A stretch of 34,785 nucleotides of DNA, taken from an uncultured Eubacteriales bacterium. GTDB taxonomy: Bacteria > Bacillota > Clostridia > Oscillospirales > Oscillospiraceae. The stretch lies in assembly GCA_900545405.1 (NCBI GenBank), contig UQYT01000024.1, positions 1 through 34,785 on the forward strand. Direction: 5' to 3'. The notes beneath the pieces are model-generated. The model saw only the letters and a list, made by a program, of their open reading frames with translations. It was not told where the DNA came from and did not search any database. The translations under genes and the position numbers were made by a program. Positions 15,236-21,354 of the stretch are shown piece by piece (the first letter of the stretch is position 1; each line of letters begins with the position of its first letter).

Positions 15236-15386
15236 GCAGCGCGCACGGAAGAAAAGGCATGCTCAGAGCCTTGCAGCCGAGAGCGCGCCCGCTTCGCCGT
15301 ATCCTATACGTTTTGTTCCGCAACTTCGTCCGGAACCGCCTTCCACGTGCGCTCACCTCAGCTTTTTGTGATCTCCACTTTCGTGG
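15203..15386 (-). promoter_or_regulatory. structured mgtE leader RNA with attenuator (riboswitch-like)
   Basis: From the expected start near 15386 the leader first forms CCAC-GAAA-GTGG, then a three-helix element: P1 pairs 15354-15349 with 15286-15281 (GAGCGC/GCGCTC), P2 pairs 15336-15331 with 15320-15315 around 10 bases, P3 pairs 15310-15306 with 15302-15298 around 3 bases. Bases 15352-15346 could instead pair over seven positions with 15247-15241, just ahead of the terminator. The leader ends in an intrinsic terminator 11 bases before the Shine-Dalgarno. mgtE genes in Firmicutes are often governed by the M-box Mg2+ riboswitch; the AGGTGAG at 15358-15352 recalls it, but I cannot match the full M-box consensus. 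Confidence 0.55.
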
Positions 15387-15421
15387 GATGATATCTTATC
15401 ATCCCACGGCGGATATGTCAA
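15383..15421 (-). promoter_or_regulatory. mgtE promoter overlapped by a palindromic operator
   Basis: On the minus strand TTGACA (15421-15416), 17 bases, TAAGAT (15398-15393). The -10 box lies inside a perfect inverted repeat: GTGGGATGATA (15383-15393) and TATCATCCCAC (15397-15407) around three bases. A palindrome covering the -10 box and the start site is the classical place for a repressor. I do not recognise the site as that of a known regulator. Confidence 0.7.
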
Positions 15422-15541
15422 TGCCGATATAAAGATTTCTTTATTGTATTACTTGCACAAGTATTTTCTCCGTGTTGCACATATTTTACGCGTCATCATA
15501 TGGCAGCTTGTTAGTTTCCTTACATGAGGTATATTATTTGC

Positions 15542-15570
15542 TTGCTTTTTAACATTGTCTGTCATATACT
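15542..15570 (+). promoter_or_regulatory. promoter of the repeat-protein gene
   Basis: TTGCTT (15542-15547), 17 bases, TATACT (15565-15570). Transcription would begin near 15577, after an early in-frame ATG at 15555, which supports the start at 15648. The stretch 15422-15541 is AT-rich and shows nothing else. Confidence 0.6.
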
Positions 15571-15647
15571 CCAGTATGTGTAGCGAACAGAGAGGGCTGT
15601 TTGGAAAAACAATCCCTGAAAAAATTTGTTGGGAGGATTTATCTGAC

Positions 15648-17450
15648 ATGAAAGGTCAAAAACTTCTGAAGGCGTGCAGCGTCGTGATGATCCTGGCTTG
15701 TCTGTTCGGGCTGGTATCGGGGGGTTTGGGCATCTCGGACGTCAGCGACGTCAAGCAGGCCAAGGAAGCGGAGAAAGCAGAGACCCTCGCACAAATCGAC
15801 ACCCTCGCCGCCGGAGTGGAGCAGCTCGAGTCCAAGCGGGCCGACTACGAGGCGGGCAAGGCGGCGTATGAACAGGGGCTTGCGGACTACGAGGCCGGCA
15901 AGGCGGCGCTCGAGGCGGGCCGTGAGGAGTACGCCGCGGGACAGGCCAAGGTTGACGCCGGGCGCGCGGCCTATGAGCAGGGCGCGGCCACGCTGGCGGC
16001 CAAGAAGTCCGAGTATCAGTCGGGCCTCGCGCAGTACAACGCGGGTCTGGCCGAGTACGAGGCCGGCAAGGCACAGCTGGCGGAAAAGACCGAGGCCTAT
16101 GAGGCCGGCAAGGCGCAGCTGGAGGCCATGAAGCCCGCCTACGACGCCGGTAAGGCCACCTACGACGCGGGGCTGGAGCAGTACAAAGCCAAGCTCGCGG
16201 AGTATGAGGCGGGCGTCAAGGAGTACGAGGCGGGCCTGGCCGAATATGAGGCCGGCAAGGCCGCTCTCGCCGAAAAGACCGAGGCCTATGAGGCGGGCAA
16301 GGCGCAGCTCGCCTCCATGCGCAGCCAGTACAACACCGGCAAGCTCCAGTACAACGCAGGGAACACCAAGTACGAGGCGGGGCTGAAGCAGTACGAGACC
16401 AAGCTGGCCGAGTACGAGACCAAGCTGGCGCAGTACAACGCGGCCGTGGAGGCCGGGCAGCTCACAGGGGAGCAGGCCGAGGCCACCAAGGCCCAGCTCG
16501 ACGCGGCGAAAAAGCAGCTTGACGAGAGCAAGGCGACGCTGGACGCCACCGCCGCTCAGCTGGCCGAGGGCAAGGCGCTCATAGACACCTATGAGGCCGG
16601 GCTCGCCCAGCTGACCGAGTACGAGACTGCGGCCGCGACGCTCAAGGCCGCGGAGCAGAAGCTGGCCGCGGCGAAGAAGCAGATAGACGCCGGCAAGACC
16701 CAGCTTGACGCCGCAAAGGCCCAGCTCGACGCGGGCGCCGCGCAGCTGGCCCCCTACGAGGAGGGTCTCAAGCAGGTGCAGGAGTACGAGGCCGCTCAGG
16801 CCAAGCTGACGGCGGCCGAGCAGCAGCTGGCCGCGGCGAAGGCCAAGCTCGACCCGGCCCCGGCGCAGCTCGCGGCCGGTGAGGCCCAGCTCCAGGCCGC
16901 GGCCAACGAGCTCGCGGCGGGCGAGGCCCAGCTCGCGGCGGCGGCCGACGAGATAGCCGCCGGTGAGGCCGAGCTGGCCGCGGCGGAGAAGCAGCTCGCC
17001 GACGGCAAGGCCCAGCTCGACGAGTTCGAGGCCGGCGAGGCTCAGGTGCAGGACGGCTACGCCACCCTGGCCGAGAACCCCGACGTTAAGGCCAAGATCG
17101 ACGGCGGCATGGACCCCGTTGAGGCCGCGTACAAGACCGTGGACGAGCAGACCGTCGTCACCACCAAGGAGCTGACCGGCCGCATCGTCACCTACGGACT
17201 CATGATAGCCGCGGCGGTGCTCGGCATCATCGCCGCCATACTCGGTCTGACCGGCAAGAAGGCCGCCATGACGGTGGGTATAATCTCGCTCATCGCCGCG
17301 CTGGCCGCTCTGGTGTACGGCTACGCCGCCACCGTGAGCTTCACCGGCCACACCGTGCAGGCCGCAGGCGCCATCGTCCTCGCCGTCGCCGCCGTGCTCA
17401 TGGTATATGGCGCGGCCGCCGCGAAGAAGGCGCCCGTCACCGCGCAGTAA
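15648..17450 (+). CDS. membrane-anchored protein with YEAGxxxL-type heptad repeats
   Basis: A 600-residue protein. Residues 6-27 form a hydrophobic segment, possibly a signal anchor. From about residue 40 to 490 runs a long repetitive region of Ala, Gly, Glu, Lys, Gln and Tyr, mostly seven-residue units such as YEAGKAQ, YNAGLAE, LAAGEAQ and LDAAKAQ; the first part is Tyr-centred, the second Leu-centred. This resembles the x-x-x-L-x-x-G heptad repeats seen in YhgE/Pip-like membrane proteins. Residues about 508-530, 537-559 and 570-590 are three closely spaced membrane helices. The likely picture is a long external helical stalk tied to the membrane at both ends. The ATG at 15648 follows GGGAGG; function is unknown. 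The DNA repeats could recombine. Confidence 0.85.
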   Translation: MKGQKLLKACSVVMILACLFGLVSGGLGISDVSDVKQAKEAEKAETLAQIDTLAAGVEQLESKRADYEAGKAAYEQGLADYEAGKAALEAGREEYAAGQAKVDAGRAAYEQGAATLAAKKSEYQSGLAQYNAGLAEYEAGKAQLAEKTEAYEAGKAQLEAMKPAYDAGKATYDAGLEQYKAKLAEYEAGVKEYEAGLAEYEAGKAALAEKTEAYEAGKAQLASMRSQYNTGKLQYNAGNTKYEAGLKQYETKLAEYETKLAQYNAAVEAGQLTGEQAEATKAQLDAAKKQLDESKATLDATAAQLAEGKALIDTYEAGLAQLTEYETAAATLKAAEQKLAAAKKQIDAGKTQLDAAKAQLDAGAAQLAPYEEGLKQVQEYEAAQAKLTAAEQQLAAAKAKLDPAPAQLAAGEAQLQAAANELAAGEAQLAAAADEIAAGEAELAAAEKQLADGKAQLDEFEAGEAQVQDGYATLAENPDVKAKIDGGMDPVEAAYKTVDEQTVVTTKELTGRIVTYGLMIAAAVLGIIAAILGLTGKKAAMTVGIISLIAALAALVYGYAATVSFTGHTVQAAGAIVLAVAAVLMVYGAAAAKKAPVTAQ

Positions 17451-17478
17451 GCACTAAATATTCCCCGATAACAGCGAA

Positions 17479-17505
17479 AGCCGCCCCGTTTGGGGCGGCT
17501 TTTTG
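17479..17505 (+). terminator. terminator of the repeat-protein gene
   Basis: AGCCGCCCC (17479-17487) pairs perfectly with GGGGCGGCT (17492-17500), followed by TTTTT. The minus-strand SLH gene ends at 17516, so it may serve that gene too. Confidence 0.88.
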
Positions 17506-17515
17506 CCTGTCTTGA

Positions 17516-18442
17516 TTATTCGCGGCTGTCCTGCACGGCCATGGCAGCGCAGAGCATCTCCGCCGCGTCGGCGCGGGTCAGGGTGTCCGTGTAGCGCGCG
17601 GACATGGTCAGCACGCCGCAAGCGGTGAGGTTGGCCGTGGCCTGGCTGGCCCAGGCGGGCACGGCGCTGTCAAATGCCGCGGTGGGCACGTCCGTGGCGC
17701 CCAGGACGTTGTTGAGCATGACCGCAGCCTCCTGTACGGTGATGGAGTCCTCGGCGTTGAACACGGTGCTGCCGTCGGACTCTGTGCCGCTTATGACGCC
17801 GTCCATCAGCGCCGTGGCGACGTAGCGCTTCTGCCAGACGGGGATAGCCGCGTCGTCGGCAAAGCCCGTGGCCGCTACGGCGGTCAGCAGCTCCTCGCCG
17901 CCGAGCTCCATGCACATGGCCAGAAACTCGCCGCGCGTGACCTCGCGGTCGGGCTCAAAGACGTAGCTCCCGCCCAGCTGCTGGCCGACGAAGATGCCCT
18001 CCTCCGCCAGCACGGTGGCGGCATAGCCGCTCGGGTCGCCGGTGAGGTCGGAATAGGTGGTGCTGGTCTTCTGCTTTTCGATGCGGATGATGACCGTGGC
18101 CTCCTGGGAGCTGTTGCCCGAGGCGTCCATGGCCTTGTAGCCGAAGTAGTCGCGGCCGCGGCGGTTGGTGTCCGGCGTGTAGACAAAGCGGCCGTCGTCG
18201 GTGAGCTCTATCTCGCCCTTGGTCGGCTCGGTGGTGATCTGGAAGGTCAGCGTGTCGCCGTCAGGGTCGACCGCCGTGAGGCGTCCGCCGACGGAGACGT
18301 TGCGGTAGGTGGTGAGCTCCATGTTCTGCGCCACGGGCGCGCTGCCCTCGGCACGGGCGGGTATGACCGGCGCGAACGCCGTGAGCGCCACAGCCGCCAG
18401 CAGCAGGACCGCACAGAGCGCAAGCCCCTTGCGTGTGTACAT
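17516..18442 (-). CDS. SLH-domain surface protein with a cadherin-like domain
   Basis: A 308-residue exported protein. Signal peptide residues 1-31 (MYTRKGLALC ... ARA). Residues about 34-123 form an Ig/cadherin-like domain of the type with DPDGDTLTF and GRFVYTPD motifs, which often appears in bacterial adhesins. Three SLH (S-layer homology) modules follow at about 130-183 (EPDREVTRGEFLAMC), 193-250 and 255-303 (TLTRADAAEMLCAAM); these usually bind the pyruvylated secondary cell wall polymer. The start at 18442 stands 8 bases after AGGAGG; an in-frame ATG at 18517 would lack a site. It lies 79 bases after the SGNH gene, and its Shine-Dalgarno is inside a terminator-like hairpin. Confidence 0.88.
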   Translation of the reverse strand: MYTRKGLALCAVLLLAAVALTAFAPVIPARAEGSAPVAQNMELTTYRNVSVGGRLTAVDPDGDTLTFQITTEPTKGEIELTDDGRFVYTPDTNRRGRDYFGYKAMDASGNSSQEATVIIRIEKQKTSTTYSDLTGDPSGYAATVLAEEGIFVGQQLGGSYVFEPDREVTRGEFLAMCMELGGEELLTAVAATGFADDAAIPVWQKRYVATALMDGVISGTESDGSTVFNAEDSITVQEAAVMLNNVLGATDVPTAAFDSAVPAWASQATANLTACGVLTMSARYTDTLTRADAAEMLCAAMAVQDSRE

Positions 18443-18493
18443 AAAAAATTCCTCCTGTGCATGAAAATGTGTCCTTATTTTGCACAGGAGGAA
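18443..18493 (-). promoter_or_regulatory. hairpin combining a terminator with the SLH gene's ribosome binding site
   Basis: A perfect 13-base inverted repeat, TTCCTCCTGTGCA (18449-18461) and TGCACAGGAGGAA (18481-18493), encloses 19 bases. In the minus-strand transcript the second arm contains AGGAGG, the Shine-Dalgarno of the SLH gene, and is followed directly by TTTTTT (18448-18443) and then the ATG. The element thus looks like the terminator of the upstream SGNH gene and, when read through, would bury the next gene's ribosome binding site. Confidence 0.75.
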
Positions 18494-18521
18494 ATGTTTT
18501 ATTCTCTTGCAAATCAATTAC

Positions 18522-19196
18522 TCAGCCGCACAGGCCGGGAATGATTTCCGCAAGCGCGGCGGCGAGTGAGCGGCAGCCCTTGCGCGTGAGGTGCAGGCAG
18601 TCCACGCGGTTGAGCTCCGAAACCGGTCCGGCGTCGAAGAAGGCGCAGCCGAGGCGCTTTGCGCTCTTCTCATAGAGCGGCGCGAGGGCCAGGGACTTCT
18701 CCCGTGCGCCGGGGCCGAACTCCGGGAGGCTCTCCGTGTCCACATAGCCCGCGTCGATGGGCGGCGGGGCAATGGCGAGGATGTTCGGGCCCTTTTCCGT
18801 CCAGCAGGGCGTGTTTTGAGCGCGGCAGACGATGTATTCCATGCCCGCGCAGATGCGCTCCGCCGTCGCGCCGTACCACTCCTTGGTGTCGTTCGTGCCC
18901 AGCATGAGGATGAGCAGGTCCACCGGCTTGTGGCTCATCAGGCAGGGCTGGATATAGCTCGCGCCGGTCCAGCCGTAGCGGTAAGGGTCCTCAAACACCG
19001 TGGTGCGGCCGTTGAGGCCCTCCTCTATTATAAGGTACTCCTCTCCCAGCGCCTTTTGCAGCAGCATAGGCCAGCGGGAGGCCTCCGAATAGCGCATCGT
19101 GCCGCCGGGCTGGGGCACGCCGTCAAAGTCGGCGGCGTCGCCGCAATAGCCGTGGGTGTTGGAGTCGCCGAAGCAGACGATGTGTTTTCTGTCCAT
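18522..19196 (-). CDS. SGNH/GDSL hydrolase (arylesterase-like)
   Basis: A 224-residue cytoplasmic esterase of the SGNH family. Block I is VCFGDSNTHG with the nucleophilic Ser at about residue 12, block III is MLGTNDTKEW with the catalytic Asn/Asp region, and block V is DCLHLTRKG with the Asp-His pair. No signal peptide is present. Such enzymes remove acyl or acetyl groups from small esters or sugars. Its ATG comes one base after the stop of the ROK-like gene (TGAGATG), so the pair is translationally coupled; a sugar acetate or ester substrate linked to that kinase is an inference. Confidence 0.9.
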   Translation of the reverse strand: MDRKHIVCFGDSNTHGYCGDAADFDGVPQPGGTMRYSEASRWPMLLQKALGEEYLIIEEGLNGRTTVFEDPYRYGWTGASYIQPCLMSHKPVDLLILMLGTNDTKEWYGATAERICAGMEYIVCRAQNTPCWTEKGPNILAIAPPPIDAGYVDTESLPEFGPGAREKSLALAPLYEKSAKRLGCAFFDAGPVSELNRVDCLHLTRKGCRSLAAALAEIIPGLCG

Positions 19197-19197
19197 C

Positions 19198-20574
19198 TCA
19201 GTTTATCTCCGGCAGGGATGCGGCGGCGGCGGACTGGCCCACGCGGCGGAACTTCTCGTCCGGCAGGGACGGGAAGATCTTCCCCGCGAGCTCCGGGTAC
19301 TCGTCCGCGAGGACGGCCTTGCACTGCTCGAGCACGAGGTCGCCGCCCTTGCCGGACATGACGCGGCCGAGCAGCAGCACGTGCTTGAAGGCGTAGAAGT
19401 CGTAGTAGAGCGCCAGGGCGTGGGCGAGGTAGGTGCCGATGCTGCGGTAGACGGCCTCGGCGCGCTTGTCGCCGTTTTCCATGAGGCCCTGGACCACCTT
19501 CAGCTTCTCGGCGGGAGAGAGGCTCTCGTCGAGCTCTATGCCCGCTGCGGGGGCGAGCTTGATGACGCCGTCCTGGGAGAAGTACTTGACGCCGCAGCCG
19601 ATGTCGCCGGACCACTCGTCGGCCATCGCGTCCGGGTTGGCGTCCACGGGCATGAAGGCGAGCTCGTTGAGCCAGCCGGTGACGCAGCCGTTGGCGTCCA
19701 CGTAGCCGACGGCCTCGCTGGTGCCCATGGCGATGCCGAGGACGTTGTTGTCGTCCAGGCTCATGGCTCCCGCGAGGGCGGTGACGTCGCCGTCGTTGGC
19801 CACGACCAGGGGCACGTCGCCTATCTCCCTGGCCGCGCGGATGTAGATGTCCTTGACCTTCTTGTCGAACTCGTCCTTCGGCACCTTCAGGAACAGGGAG
19901 GCGACCATGGCACGGTTTTCGATGTAGATGCCCGCGGAGGAGACGCCGATGGCGTCCACGTGCGGCATGTGGGCGGCGGCGGACTTGAAGGCGTCCACGA
20001 TGCCCTGGAAGTGGTAGTCCGGGTCGGCGGTGGTCTTGGGGAACCAGACGACCTCCTCGGAGAACACGCTCTTGCCGTCGATGACCGCGGAGACCTTGCG
20101 GTCGGAGCCGCCGGCGTCAAAGCCTATGCGGCAGCCGTCGAGGTGGCGGCCTATGGCCTGGGGGTTGGACTTTTCGGCGGGGAGCTCGGCGCAGGAGACG
20201 ACCTCGAAGGGGCGCTCATAGACCCCGGCCATGAAGTCCTGGTCGAAGGCGCGGCTGCCCTCGGGCGTGTAGGCCGCGCGGATATATTCATAGATGCCCT
20301 CGTCGCCGGAGATGTATACCTTCCAGCCGCCGTAGAGCCAGAGCATGGTCTTTACCATGCGGTCGGCGTAGTATTTGTCCGCGGCCTCGAAGCCGGGGGT
20401 GCCGTGGATGAAGGTGCGCAGCACGGCGACCTCGCCGCCCGCGCGTTCAACGGCGATGCCGAGCGGCTTTTTTGCGCCCTCGAGGAAGGCGGCGTTGAAC
20501 TTGTGCAGGGGGATATACTTCGGGTCGAGCTCGGGGACGTTTTTTACGTTTACATTAATTCCAAGATGCTCCAT
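19198..20574 (-). CDS. ROK-like sugar kinase / BadF-type ATPase with N-terminal extension
   Basis: A 458-residue protein of the sugar-kinase/Hsp70/actin fold. The phosphate loop GFDAGGSDRK is at residues 151-160; the second motif VVANDGDVTALAGA and adenosine-side IAMGTSEAVGYVD follow. This core of about 300 residues resembles ROK-family sugar kinases. The first 150 residues (KPLGIAVERAGGEVAVLRTF and onwards) are not part of a usual ROK kinase and show no helix-turn-helix that would make it a repressor. The ATG at 20574 follows CAGGAGG; an in-frame ATG at 20610 lies upstream of the predicted transcription start. It heads an operon with the SGNH esterase and perhaps the SLH gene. The substrate is not evident. 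Confidence 0.75.
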   Translation of the reverse strand: MEHLGINVNVKNVPELDPKYIPLHKFNAAFLEGAKKPLGIAVERAGGEVAVLRTFIHGTPGFEAADKYYADRMVKTMLWLYGGWKVYISGDEGIYEYIRAAYTPEGSRAFDQDFMAGVYERPFEVVSCAELPAEKSNPQAIGRHLDGCRIGFDAGGSDRKVSAVIDGKSVFSEEVVWFPKTTADPDYHFQGIVDAFKSAAAHMPHVDAIGVSSAGIYIENRAMVASLFLKVPKDEFDKKVKDIYIRAAREIGDVPLVVANDGDVTALAGAMSLDDNNVLGIAMGTSEAVGYVDANGCVTGWLNELAFMPVDANPDAMADEWSGDIGCGVKYFSQDGVIKLAPAAGIELDESLSPAEKLKVVQGLMENGDKRAEAVYRSIGTYLAHALALYYDFYAFKHVLLLGRVMSGKGGDLVLEQCKAVLADEYPELAGKIFPSLPDEKFRRVGQSAAAASLPEIN

Positions 20575-20610
20575 GACAGATCTGCCTCCTGAAAAATTCT
20601 CCTTATGCAC

Positions 20611-20639
20611 ATATTAGCACGAACTTTGCCGCCTGTCGA
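20611..20639 (-). promoter_or_regulatory. promoter of ROK-like/SGNH operon
   Basis: Minus strand TCGACA (20639-20634), 17 bases, TAATAT (20616-20611); start of transcription near 20604. It is nearly back to back with the plus-strand sigma-factor promoter, four bases away. Confidence 0.7.
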
Positions 20640-20642
20640 CCA

Positions 20643-20671
20643 TTGCCCGTCCACAAAATTGGTGCTATAAT
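20643..20671 (+). promoter_or_regulatory. promoter of sigma/anti-sigma operon
   Basis: TTGCCC (20643-20648), 17 bases, TATAAT (20666-20671). Transcription starts near 20678, giving a leader of about 100 bases. It is a vegetative-type promoter and does not show the AAC/CGT pattern usual for ECF self-regulation. Confidence 0.65.
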
Positions 20672-20781
20672 CCGTTTGTGCATACAGGAAATGTGCTGAG
20701 AAAAATCGTTATTAAAAATTTTTCCGGGCGTGCAATAAATCAGGATCGCCATGCATTGTTATGGCAGAACGGGAGGAAGTC

Positions 20782-21354
20782 ATGCTGCTCTTGCTGACAG
20801 CCTTTGGTTCGCCGCTAACGGCGGCGGATGCGGAACATATCGACAGGTGTATCGCGGAGATGAGCCGCGGGGACACCGGGGCACTGGCCAAGGTCTATGA
20901 GAGGACCCACGCCGCGCTCTACGGATTTTCGCTCTTTCTCCTTAAGAACCCACAGGACGCGGAGGACGCGGTGCAGGAGACCTTCGTAAAGGCCTACCAG
21001 TCGGCAGCGCAGTACCGCTCCCAGGGCAAGCCGATGGCCTGGCTCATGACCATAGCGCGGAACGAGGCGCTGCAGCTCCTGCGTGAGCGCCGCCGCACCG
21101 TGGCCATGACACCGGAGGACTGGCAGGAGCAGTTTTCCGACAGGCCGGACTTCTCCCAGGAGGACCTGCTGACGCTCAGAGCCCTGCTCGAGACCCTCTC
21201 CGACGAGGAGAGGCAGATAGTCTCCCTCCACGCGCTCGGCGGACTCAAGCACCGCGAGATAGCGGATATGCTGGAACTCGCCCTCCCCACCGTCCTGAGC
21301 AAATATCACCGCGCCATGAAAAAACTCGGAAAAGCAGCAGAGGAGGCGGAATGA
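20782..21354 (+). CDS. ECF-type RNA polymerase sigma factor
   Basis: A 190-residue sigma-70 family protein of the extracytoplasmic function group. Region 2 includes YGFSLFLLKNPQDAEDAVQE and TFVKAYQS, with AWLMTIARNEALQLLRERRR as region 2.4. Region 4 is LSDEERQIVSLHALGGLKHR followed by EIADMLELALPTVLSKYHRAMKKL, its helix-turn-helix. I chose the ATG at 20782 because GGGAGGAA precedes it by five bases; the ATG at 20761 has no such site and would add seven residues. Its last bases overlap the start of the RsgI-like gene, which should hold the sigma factor inactive at the membrane. Confidence 0.9.
   Translation: MLLLLTAFGSPLTAADAEHIDRCIAEMSRGDTGALAKVYERTHAALYGFSLFLLKNPQDAEDAVQETFVKAYQSAAQYRSQGKPMAWLMTIARNEALQLLRERRRTVAMTPEDWQEQFSDRPDFSQEDLLTLRALLETLSDEERQIVSLHALGGLKHREIADMLELALPTVLSKYHRAMKKLGKAAEEAE

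Noticed and set aside
15840..17040. Regular DNA repeats suggesting a CRISPR array or minisatellite
   Set aside because: The repeats are imperfect, stay in codon register and are explained by the heptad-like protein repeats; there are no unique spacers of constant length.
19198..20574. ROK transcriptional repressor
   Set aside because: No winged helix or helix-turn-helix is visible in the first 150 residues; the protein is better described as a kinase-like ATPase with an unknown extension.
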